A program made the translations under genes and the position numbers. A stretch of DNA of 64,000 bases. Origin: Litsea cubeba. Lineage: Eukaryota > Streptophyta > Magnoliopsida > Laurales > Lauraceae. The notes under the pieces are model-generated. The model was given only the letters and a program-made list of their open reading frames with translations. It searched no databases and had not been told where the DNA came from. This document shows, one piece after another, positions 35,858-46,084 of this stretch. The stretch is from contig CM022948.1 in NCBI GenBank assembly GCA_012931725.1, forward strand, positions 72,075,272 through 72,139,271. The letters run 5' to 3'. Positions within the stretch are counted from its first letter, which is position 1, and each line of letters begins with the position of its first letter.

Positions 35858-38123
35858 TGGTGTGCTCTCTTCTTCTGTCTTGCTCATGTGCAAACTCCTG
35901 TTTGTAAAATTGCTTCCTGCTGTAATTATGGAATAATTGCAACTTTTAGGCCTTCTATATTAAATATCTTGACTTTCTTTTGCTGCTTCATTCACAATTT
36001 TATCAGCCTATTTGTCTGAATTTTGCTTAAATGTTGAATGTTGTACAAGTAAAACTTGGTTTGGGCTAGGCTTGAGCCTAGTTAGTACAGATGCAGGCTG
36101 GCCTGGGACAAGACTTGGCCCAACCTGACTGCTTCACGCAGGACCCTACCTAAATCAACACAACCAATCTCACAAACATACGCTCACACGTTTACACCAA
36201 TGCCTAGTGCACACTCATGTCGAGAAATGCTCCTATGTTGCTTGCAGGATTGGGTTTTCTTTGATATTTCATGGGGCAATGAACGGGTTCAGGTTGTGCA
36301 TAGGATCTTGGAATATACTTCAAGTTGGGGCTGGGCTTAAGCCCAGTCAGTACAGATGCAGGCTGGGCCTGGACAAGCCTAGGCCCAAGCTGACCTGGCT
36401 ATGGCTTACTTATAAGTTTGAATCCTACCTAAATCAACACAACCAGTCAAACATGTGCTCAAATGTTCACACCAACACGCGAGTGCATAGACTCACGTTG
36501 AGAAATGTTTTCATGTTGTTCATAGCATTGGGTTTCTTTGATATCTCATGGGGCCCACATTTGTTGAATCAAACCACCCACCCAACCAATGTACCGGCTT
36601 TAGCTCCAAGTTTCTCCAATACAAAGAAGCCTACTTGGTATTAATCACAAGAAAAGCACATTATCAACGACTAAAGACACGTTTTCACGTGTTCAATTCA
36701 ATGATGGTTCCCCTCTCATTGGAGTGAAATTTGCGCGAGTGCTCATACAGGGGAAGAAGATTGAGTGAGTTGGATTCAAGGATGCTGGGCCCTGCAATGT
36801 CAAATGCTACTGGCAGCATAGAATACTTACATATAAACACACTTAATGAATCCAGTCCAACCCACTCAGTAATGCCTTACCCTGAGCTGATTGTCATCCA
36901 AACTTAACCCCAATCAGGCCCTAAAAGCTCTCAGTAGAGGTGGTATAAGAGAGACGGTCATGACCCATATCAAAACCTATTAGCATGCTGGTAAAATCCT
37001 AGAATGTTGTGTTCTGTGAAGGAATGCAATGTTTTTTTTTTTTTCCTTGTGAAAACCACTTTAGGAAATCATCTCCTTAGTTGCATGAACCTTCTAGCTT
37101 CGTCCTGCTTCTGCTTCTGCATACAATAAGACTCACATTCATAAACTTGGTTCTTCATGTTTTGACTTTTCATCAACGTGTGGGAATATATGATGCTCAA
37201 TATGGGTATGGACCTGGTTATTGGGAAGCATGATTACAACTTCACTTCCCAATTCAGAACACAAATATGAATACAGATAGTCTACCTTAAACTAACAGTT
37301 CTTATATAGATTTTTCACACCACGCACGTAACTTAATTGTTTCTTTTTATGAAGTATTATTACTGTTATAGGTAAACAATTTCTGAAGTTTCCAAAACTA
37401 TTATTATAGCCATTTCTAACATATTTAATAGCAAAAAGTGAGGAAATTAATAAAACCTTATAAAAATAATAGACCTAGTCTAGTAGGATATGTTGTGAAA
37501 TATCCAATACCGATACCACTATGGTATCCACATCGTATGGATACTGATGCACTGGGCATATACAAGTCACCTATTCACATAGGTGAGTACTGCATCTTCC
37601 CCACTTTTTTTCTGGAGTCAATGACTCCCCTTTCATTCCCAGTCCATGCACCTAAGGTCAGTCAGCTTATAGGCAAATTGCTCTAGTTCCTCCAACTTCC
37701 TAATAACTATCCAGTCTAAAACTCAAATACGTTTTGATATAGAGTTGAAGTCTCTGAAAAAGGGGTCCCATTATCTGAGTATCAAAATATCTAACTCGGT
37801 TACTCTATTTCTCTGAAGGATCCTCATGGACGTGGAATCTATGATGCTCGGACTTGGGATGAATCAGTAAGGACAAGCCATAGATGTGCTAGGGACACAT
37901 TTTACACATAAACATTGAAATATTGGATACAACACAACACATTATGTTGCGTATTTTGAGGCGTCCAGGTATCACAGCTTGGAATATGCATAATTTGTCT
38001 TGATGCACCCATCATTACCAAATTGCTCTTTAGATAAAATGCCACATCTTATATATGATATCATAATCAAACTCAATCCTATCCTAGCGATCTGTTTCCA
38101 AATTTCTGCAATGGATTGTCAGC
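35858..38123. other. Intergenic region between convergent dioxygenase and ERD7 genes
   Basis: Contains 3' UTRs and a duplicated block (36055-36553), then AT-rich sequence. The ORF at 36207-36644 lies within the duplicated block and has no recognisable domain. No gene was found. Confidence 0.6.
36055..36553. repeat. Imperfect tandem duplication of about 225 bp
   Basis: Copies at about 36055-36276 and 36325-36553 share AGTACAGATGCAGGCTGG, CCTACCTAAATCAACACAAC, GAGAAATG(C/T)T and TTTGATAT(T/C)TCATGGGGC. The units also contain the AGGCTTGAGCC-type words seen at 4.8-5.3 kb and 63.3-63.7 kb. Confidence 0.75.
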
Positions 38124-41100
38124 TCAAGTAAAGTAAACATCAGACTTCTTCTTCTTGATTGCATTCTTCACTGCAGTTGAAGGAAGAGACGATTTAGGAT
38201 TGATGGCTTTTCTTATCTTGAAAATGTTCCAAGCCGTGCCTACGGCATGCCCTGCTGTTGCAAGCACGTCTTCAGTGACCTCCCCCGCGCTCTCTCCAAA
38301 CCTGTCAGCTCAAGAAAATGGATATACATTATGTTGTAGAGAAACACAAATGACGATACCACAACACACAATAACCAGCTTTTGTATTCTTTCTTTTCAT
38401 TCGTTTGGCTTATGTTTAATCCAAGCCACCAGTATTTACCTTCGGGATACTGCTCCTGTTACAGCCCCAGAGGTGGCGGAGAGAGCTTGCTTTTCTGCAA
38501 CTTCTGCTGCGTCGAACACCTTGTCTGCAGTTCCAATATGAAAACCAGTTAGTTGGATTACTTGAAAGCTGAGATTCTTAAACTAGGCTTTGAAAGCTGA
38601 GATTGGTTTCCAGGGCCAACCCATAGCTCAGCAGCCTCTCTAATGGTGTTTTTTTTTTTCCACTTACTGACAGCATCCAATGAAGCCAATAGAACTTCGC
38701 CTGGAACCGTGTTTAGAAATGCCTTTCCAGCTTGTGATTGTATCAGTGGTTTAGTCACAGATCCAGTGGCAAATAGAACTCCATCAAGGAAGCTTTTACT
38801 CATATTCTCAGTCATTTTTGACAGCTTACGTACCCTGTGAACAGAACAATTTCTTAGAAGATATGACATGCATATGCTTGTGTGCACAGATTTTTAGTAA
38901 TGGCCAAACTGTTCTTAGTTTAGGAACGGTCTAGCTGTGGGCCTACTTTCTCCCCTTCTATTATCATCTAAGAACTTCACACATTAACCCCCTGTGAACA
39001 TCTCCAAACCGACTTCACACTCATCCGGATTGTGTAGGCTCTTCAATTGATTATTCAAAATTTGGGACGTATCTTACTTTATCTAGTGGCTAGGATTTAG
39101 ACAACTTTGAACCCCGCAAAACAGCATCTCTCTCTTGATGAGATGGTTCTCCATTTTTTTCATACAGTTGGGACGTAGGAGACGTTTCAAACCCCTAAAG
39201 CCTAAATCCCCATGGTTGTCATGTTTCCGGGTGGGGGCCCAGAGGCTTGGATCGTTCCTATGCTAGGAACATTGTTTCAGAGCCCAGCTGGGTACGTTCA
39301 CTAGCCTGGTTGGATCAAAGTCTGTCTACTACTAAAAATCTGCCCATCATTGCCCTAAAACCCCTATGATTGTCATCGTCAGGTGGATCCGAGAGGCTGG
39401 ATCGTCCCAAGTGTGGAACATTATTTTGAAAGCCGGTTGGCTTCCTTCACCAGTTTGGTTAGATCAAATTCAGGATACTACTTATAAATCAGTAAAAAAG
39501 GTGGTAAATTTCTGGACCGCCTTTAATTTTATATGTATATATATATATATATATATTACAACACAGTTGAGCCAGGTTAACAAAACTGTCCACACTCACT
39601 GTTTTTAAATATTGTCCAGGGAAGATCTAGCCTTTCCTATAAATGGCACACAGACACAGATGTTTACCTATGAACATTGTAAGCCCTTATTCTGAATTAT
39701 CGATGTCATTTAATGAACAACCATCTTAATGGACAACCATCTTAATGTAAGGGTGTCAGCTCGGATGATTGCCTCAAATCAGTGTTCTGTACATATGGCA
39801 AGTAACTAAATTATTCCTATAGTCCATGTCCTTTCTGGATTGTTTTCTATATGCAACAGTTTTTGTTCTTTCAATGAATTCAGTTTGTTGCCTCCCAAAA
39901 ATAAAAAAATAAGAATAAAAAAGGATATTCTTGACCTGGCTAACACAATTATTTGGTATTAGTTAATATACCTAGTTATTATTCAGCTTAATCTTATAAT
40001 AATTACCGTTTAACACTTTTCTGAATTTCACTCTTCTTCCCAGCAACGCTTTTGTTTCTTTTGCTCCCCTCCGCAGATAACGTGTTCGTGTTCTCCTCAT
40101 TGCATGCTCTAACCATCTGCCCACCCTTTTGAACCTGCTTTTCTTTCACTGTTATCATCACTGCTCTTTCTTCTTGTTGGAACAAAAATTTCAAAGTTAC
40201 AGTACTATTAATGTAAGAGAAATTTTCCAGAGATTTAGTTTATTGGTGCTTGTAGGAAAGCATTAACTCTGAGTTAACAGTCTATCTATGACTGGAAAGA
40301 AATTATAGGGTCTTCTTTGTTGGTAATTTGAGCAGGGATCCAACTCTCTACATCTGAGGTCCATAACTGGGTGATCATGATCAATGAACTGATCTCAACA
40401 TGTGGCTTACTTATGCAGGGAAAACTTTGCAGATTGGAAGATCTTGACCCTTTGATGGTGACTTATAATTGATTGTTATGGGAAGAACGAAGCAATGCAC
40501 ACAGAAAGACCACCAAGGAAGGATCAGGATTTTGCAATTTGGGAAACTTTTAGGTCCATCCTTTTCATGGTTGTTTCTATCAGGTCAGTGACCTGGATCA
40601 CTCAGACATGGGCTTACCATGTATAGAGTTGTGCTCCTTGTATGTTGAAAGGCATAGAATCCCCATAATTCATAATTCAGTAACTTCCCTCAAACCCAAT
40701 CACTTGGCTCCACCGTAGAGATTCTGAACTTTCGTTAATTCTATTTTTGTTCTTTACAGTAGAAACTTCTAATAACCACTCTTGTAACCTGAAATTTACA
40801 ATTACCACTGAGACTGCCAGTGGTGTCACTACTGGGTATATGATAATAATGACGATGATAGTAAGTTGATCAATAATGATAATATATTATTATATTAATT
40901 GCAATGAAAAATAAAAATACAGAAAGTTTGAAACCTGTTGAGCATAAGCGTTGCTACACTTGAAAATCCCTTTGACAATCTCTCCTGTCCCCGCTGCAAT
41001 TGCCTTTGCCAAAACCCCATTGTAATCATCCACACTTGGTGCAAAATCCTTCCAATAGACTCCAGGAGGATAGGAAGATTTTGCAGCAGCAGCAGTGGTG

Positions 41101-41564
41101 GTAGAATTATTCATTGAATTAGAAGGAGAAGAGAAGCACGAATTTTCCATGAGAAACGAATCAAGCACAGCCAAGCCACTATTTGGTTTGGAGAAAGTAA
41201 CTCCATAATTTAAGAAACTGCCATCATCACTTGGTAAGGAGAAGAGGTAGTGAAGTTGGTCAAGCTTGATGACGGGCTCATCTTTCGTCAGCGGCCATTG
41301 AAGATCAGTGCCGAGTTTGATGAGGGTTGCAAGAACTACATTTTCCTGGGTAAGCCTTATGATGGCAAGCTCTCCTTTGTCGAGTTCTGTTGTCTCCCCT
41401 TCTTCCACAACGTGAAGTGTTGCTCCTGGAATTGTTAAAAGGATTTCTTCATTGGTTTTGGTCATCGGTGCTTCTGATCTTAATGGAATTGAGGTCTCAC
41501 TGGTGAAAGTTTTGTGGGGAGGTTCAATGTTTTTGTTACGAGCAGACCTGAAGCAATCCAGCAT
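38124..41564 (-). CDS. ERD7: Senescence/dehydration-associated protein (ERD7 family)
   Basis: Plant senescence-domain proteins (PF06911), such as ERD7, are induced by drought and cold and bind membrane lipids or lipid droplets. Exons on the minus strand: 41564-40935, 40134-40007, 38834-38668, 38524-38440, 38301-38124. The total is 1188 nt (395 aa), with all introns GT-AG. The N-terminal half has EEILLTIPGATLHVVEEGE, a beta-rich module. The senescence domain runs from about residue 205: GTGEIVKGIFKCSNAYAQQ, VRKLSKMTENMSKSFLDGV, AGKAFLNTVPGEVLLASLDA and ALSATSGAVTGAVSRRFGES. The tail is HAVGTAWNIFKIRKAINPK followed by a KKKK patch. The start MLDCFRSARNK at 41564 is preferred over the in-frame ATG at 41669 because a TATA-like element lies between them. 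Residues 180-205 contain Asn, Thr and Ala runs. Confidence 0.95.
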
Positions 41565-41594
41565 CTTGTTCTTTGACGAGTAAGTAAGTGGGAA

Positions 41595-41630
41595 GATATA
41601 TTGAGGAGGAAATGCAAGTGTCCGTTTATA
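41595..41630 (-). promoter_or_regulatory. Probable TATA box of the ERD7 gene
   Basis: On the minus strand TATAAAC occupies 41624-41630, about 60 bases before the ATG at 41564. A pyrimidine-rich leader lies between. Its position inside the longer ORF argues for the downstream start. Confidence 0.45.
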
Positions 41631-43001
41631 AGCTTTAAGCTTTTTTAAACTAGAAGTTTGTTTAGTCATATTCTATAATCTATATTGCCTTTTAAGGGAT
41701 TCTTTTTTCTAAATTATTCCTGTTTCTAAGCCTTTATAAACTAGAAGTGTTATTATCATTTTGTAATCTATATTCCCACTTCTAAAGAAATTATTACAAA
41801 TAAATTGAGGCTGTGGTAGTTTCATTTTTTTTTTTTTTTATTTACCACTTCTTTTTTGTTGTCTTGTACATTACTCTGGAACACACTTTGTGTAAGGCAA
41901 GACTTTTGAAAATGACATGTTGAAAAGGCTGCATAGATGGGGTGCAGATATGGTTAATTCATTCGCACAATCCAAAATATATGCCAAAAACATGTTTGGG
42001 TATATTTCCAACTGAGGATTAAAGATATGATAAAAACAAAAAAAATGCCCATCATAAAAGGGAAATGCTATGCTCCGGAATAGTATGATTTTCTTTGAAA
42101 ATTTTGGGACCGATAATTCGGCATACATACATGTGATGTGTATATTTGTTGTCTTGAAGTGGTTTTTTTTTTTTAATTTTTTTTATTTTGTAAATATTCT
42201 TATTCGTTTTTTTCAGTGAGGGCCCAAATTCATGTTTGCTCGAGCTTGACATCAACTGGTATGTAATCTCAAAAAAAAAGAAAAGAGGGAAAGTAACCAT
42301 CCCCAGAGACGAATCAAGCATCTCCTTTTTCTTTGTGGGAACAGCAACATTGTTCCACATCCATGCCTAATGCAAAGGAATAAATCCAGTGAAGGCGATC
42401 TCTTGGAAGAATTTTGGCCGACAGACCAATGGACAATGCTGCTTTCGGTGCACTGAGATTCCAAACCAACCCAGCTGCTCTCACCCAAGTGTCCCAGTGA
42501 GATCCATCTAAGATTCAATACCTTGCCCAATTAGTAAAAAAATATCACTGACAACAGCATATATGGTACACAGGCAGACTTTAATGATGATGATGATAAT
42601 GATCATGTCCTACTATGCCCGTCCCTTGTGGCAGCCCTGTGAGGCCTGCAGACTACAAATATAGGGAAGTAAATTTAGGACCAGAGAAAAAAGGGCCAAG
42701 CATATGACAATTTGTGGGGGAATTTGATAAAAAAAAAAATTCTGAGATCTGGGTGTGTAGCTTTTGCAGCATGCCTCAGTAATTCAAGGATTTGTCAAAA
42801 GAATCATCTTTGTGGCCCACATCTAAGCTGTTCCCCTCTTTCTAAACGAGCTGAGCAGACAGATGCCATGTTTTGTCAAAATAGGAATCCAAAAGGACAA
42901 CCAAAAAGTCTAATCAGAGGAAAGAAGCCTCGTGTTCTTTTTATACCTCTTATTAAGAGAGTGCCTGATGTCCTTTGTATTGAGATCGAGAATATAATCT
43001 A
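41631..43001. other. Intergenic region upstream of ERD7
   Basis: AT-rich with T-runs near 41827 and 42166. The minus strand at 42400-42500 can be read as APKAALSIGL followed by SAKILPRDRLHWI, which resembles the zinc-binding region after LINE reverse transcriptases, but the match is short. No gene was recognised. Confidence 0.5.
42400..42500 (-). mobile_element. Possible LINE zf-RVT remnant
   Basis: One frame encodes PKAAL, then LPRDRLHWI, then a Cys cluster. The order resembles the PKxAxFxW...LPTRDRL zf-RVT pattern of non-LTR retroelements. It is short and broken. Confidence 0.28.
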
Positions 43002-43088
43002 GAGGAATTTACCTGGTAGGGCCCTTTAGGATCTTATACTATTTCAGAGGTATTGTATTTATCATAAACACGGATAAGGCTCTACATG

Positions 43089-43089
<1 letters not shown>

Positions 43090-43141
<52 letters not shown>
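43090..43141. repeat. Poly(T) tract of about 52 bases in the left arm
   Basis: A single T homopolymer that corresponds to the 12-A run (about 44536-44547) in the opposite arm. It has expanded in this arm or contracted in the other, and its assembled length may be inaccurate. Confidence 0.9.
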
Positions 43142-43142
<1 letters not shown>

Positions 43143-43153
43143 TCGTTTAGTGA

Positions 43154-44523
43154 ATGATCGATATCGACCACTTTTATGGTCGATATCGACCATTCTGCGG
43201 GAATCCAAATAAAAATTGGGTTTTTCACCATTCAGGATGGACAAGAGGGGGGGAGGAGGAGGAGGAGGAAGAGGGAGGAGAGGGGAAGGAAAAGAGCTTG
43301 TAATGGCGATGCTAAATCAACTAAACCAGAGAGAAGTGAACTCATATCTCCTCCATTCACACTAATCCTCCATGCACATCAATGTAATGAAACAGCTCAA
43401 TTACTCCCCACTTATAATCTTGTGATTCAGAAATATTAGGACAGCATCCACTTTTACACCACAAACAGGCCTTCAAATTCGCAATCAAAATACGATAAGT
43501 AGTGAAAAAAGCATGTAGATCAACCAGCAAGCATACGCTATCAACCCCCTGTGCTCTTCTCCACAAGGCTCAAGCACCTGTACAAATCCAAATTCCCATT
43601 CCTCCCAGCAAGCATATTGAAAACAACATACAAGAAGAGGGCTGAGACCGTCACCCAACCCAAGATGATGCTGAAATGGAGTTTTCCGGCGAGCAATTGG
43701 AAGAGCCCGAACGCCATGAGGAATATGAACGGCCCAGACAGATCGGCATCTTCATGAAGATCGGGATTCACCCTCAAAGGGTTCAAGATAGACGCGGTCT
43801 TGCGCCAGATCTGGCGCGTGTTGATGCCTAGCTCTTCGAGGAGAGGAAGCTCGTCGTCGAAGCAACCGCCTCCGCCACCGCTGATGGTGCCGCTGGCAAA
43901 GACTGGGGCGGAGAAGGAGGTGGAGGCGGGAATGAGAACTCTCTGCTACAGATTTCATCATCCAAGATTCAAAGAGAAAATAAGATCTGAGTCACCGATC
44001 GTGGATGATAAAAGCCTAATCCCCAACCCGAAAGGACTTTTACCTCCCCCTCTCCTCCCTCTTCCTCCCTCCTCCTCCTCCTCCTCCTCCCCTCTTCTCC
44101 ATCCTGAAAAACCCAATTTTTTTTGGGTTCCCGCAGAATGGTCGATATCGACCATAAAACTCCCTGCAAAATGGTCGATATCGACCACTTTTATTGTCGA
44201 TATCGACAATATAACTGAAACAGAAAAAAATGCAGTCATTGTCAGTATCGACCACTTTTATTATCGATATCGACCACTGTGAAACAAATGGAAAAAAAAA
44301 AAAAAGATAATGGCAGAGATCAGTGCTTCGTTCGGGGATACAAAACCTATTTGTCTTCTATTTAGTGTTGATTTGGAGAGTAAATTTGAATGGGGAACAG
44401 CAGCAGCAATCAAGAGAGAAAAATTCCATCTCCTCTCTCCTCTTCCTCCCCTCTTCTTCATCCTGAAAAACCCAGTTTTTTTTTTTTTTTTTGGATTCCC
44501 GCAGAATGGTCGATATTGACCAT
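43154..44523. repeat. Eight copies of an 18-bp palindrome family
   Basis: The consensus ATGGTCGATATCGACCAT is its own reverse complement. Copies lie at 43154-43171, 43176-43193, 44138-44155, 44171-44188, 44193-44210, 44238-44255, 44260-44277 and 44506-44523. Three are perfect palindromes (43176, 44138, and 44193 with the variant ATTGTCGATATCGACAAT). The rest differ at one to a few positions. They occur in the arms of the Mutator-like element, often separated by CTTTTAT. Confidence 0.9.
43563..43942 (-). pseudogene. Captured exon fragment of a Yip1-family membrane protein
   Basis: The minus strand is open from the vestigial acceptor CTGTAGCAG| at 43942. It reads VLIPASTSFSAPVFASGTIS, a Gly run, CFDDELPLLEELGINTRQIW, RKTASILNPLRVNPDLHED, ADLSGPFIFLMAFGLFQLL, ILGWVTVSALFLYVVFNML and AGRNGNLDLYRCLSLV, then diverges to EKSTGG and stop. 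Yip1 proteins are five-helix Golgi/ER membrane proteins that work with Rab GTPases. Only the cytosolic N-terminal part and the first two helices are present. The divergence falls where the family would continue with GYC, probably a former exon edge. The fragment lies wholly inside the Mutator-like element. The parental gene is not in this window, and the piece is probably non-functional. Confidence 0.85.
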
Positions 44524-44651
44524 TCGCTAAACGTCAAAAAAAAAAAAAGAACGGACCTTGGGGACCTTTTTCATACATACAATATTTTCAACTCCTCCAA
44601 AGTGGTATGAGATCCCAGGGGGTCCTGTGGGGTAAATTCCTCTATAATCTA

Positions 44652-46084
44652 TTATGTCTTTTCTGTTTTATGTTGTTTGAAAAATATTAATGAAAATCAT
44701 GAAACATATAATTCATATGGATTTTTTTTTTTTTAAGTTTTTTAAATTGGGGCACCAGCCTAATATCAATGGGCTTGGATTCAAATGTTATAAACTGTCA
44801 ATTAGGCGGCCTTTTTCTTTTTGTTTTGCAAATTTCAGGAACTAGAGTGATGGGAAGCATCTTTCTCATTATTAAAAGTGATATATACCAAGAAAAATTG
44901 GCATGTTAGAAATGCTGCTTCTTTGACATGAAAAATTGTTATACCAAAAGGTAAAAAATTGAGCTGCACAGGAAGTCCAAGAGGCTCATCCTCTCTATGG
45001 CAAAATCTGCAGCTTGCACAAACATGTCCTTTGAGTTGTATTTTTAACTTTGGGGATTTATGATCATCTATATTGTGTTGGTTTCCTTATTTTTTTTCTA
45101 CTCTTTCTGAAGGTATTTGTTTTGATTGGTATCATCATGTGTGGATCATCATTGTTTAAGAGTCTTCATCATCTTCTTTCCTCTCTCCTATTTAGAGTGT
45201 TCCCTGGTTGTGGCAGTGTTAATAAAGGAATTTAAAAGGGGGAAAAAGAAACTAGGAATTGCCCAACTTTATCAATGGTCTGAATTTATTGGCTCTCTTA
45301 CCGTTCATGGAGGAAAACAGTAGCTGTAGTCTATACAATACCAGTACAGAAAACATTAAACATGGGAGGATTGGTGCCCAGATCCCAACTTTAAAAATTG
45401 GAAAAAAGGGTTGCTACGAATTGAGGGTGTTGTCAGTAAATAATTCTACAGAGCTCTGCTAGCTGTTGGCCAGTGGCATAAGTTCTTTTGATGCCCATTT
45501 CTAGGGTGTCACATATACAGACATAGCTTACGGATCACCTAACCCCAAAGAAGGGAAGCATCCCGATGGTCACACCAAATACAATTAGGTCCATCTACTT
45601 TTGAGCCCAGCTGATATCCAATGTCGCAAACAAGCCTTTGATTCAAAGCTTACTTCATAACCTGGATAAAGAACCACAAATCAATGATATTAATAAAATG
45701 TCTTTCAGATGAAAAGACCACACTATGCATTGGCTTCAATATCTCAATATGTATATATATGGTATGGAATTTTCACAATTGAGCATATTCTCTCTCTAGA
45801 CATCTGATGTAATAAATTTGTTGAAACAGGATTCTCTTTATATCACCCTAGCACTACAAATGGATTTCATTTCAGATTAAAATCTTGTACAACTCTAATG
45901 GCTTGCAAGAATTTTTTTTGCATAAATTACATCTATGGTACATTAAAATTTCACGCAAAAGAATAAAAAAACTTGGAATACTTGTCTTTGGTGGCATAGA
46001 TATTACCATATGCGGGTGGTCATCTGTGCTACTATAAACACACCAAAAATATCTAAAGAGAGACTTGAAAAAAAGGAAAGCCCA
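44652..46084. other. Intergenic region between the Pack-MULE and the receptor kinase
   Basis: AT-rich sequence that includes the 3' UTR of the receptor kinase just before 46085. No coding exon, repeat array or RNA gene was recognised. Confidence 0.6.

Larger units (their letters stand above)
42993..44651. mobile_element. Mutator-like element carrying a host gene fragment (Pack-MULE)
   Basis: The element spans 43002-44642 (1641 bp). A perfect 9-bp target duplication, TATAATCTA, lies at 42993-43001 and 44643-44651. The ends are inverted: GAGGAATTTACC at 43002 faces GGTAAATTCCTC ending at 44642. The similarity continues inwards for over 200 bp (GGATCT(T/C)ATA, a T-run, G(T/A)CGTTTAG(T/C)GAATG, TTCTGCGGGAATCC, AGGATGG and a purine run). 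The right side carries a second inverted copy of the inner arm (about 44040-44230), so the right terminus is internally duplicated. Between the arms is GC-rich DNA with an exon of a Yip1-family gene. No transposase is present. Confidence 0.88.

Noticed and set aside
36207..36644. 145-aa ORF between the dioxygenase and ERD7
   Set aside because: It spans the duplicated non-coding block and shows no domain.
43082..43141. Poly(T) as the poly(A) tail of a minus-strand retroposed gene
   Set aside because: The T-run lies within the inverted arm, has a matching A-run in the other arm, and the outer 9-bp duplication places the element's end 90 bp further out.
43541..43786. Yip1 gene as a functional locus
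   Set aside because: Helices 3-5 and the original N-terminus are missing, the reading diverges at a likely exon edge, and the whole fragment lies inside a transposon with target duplication.
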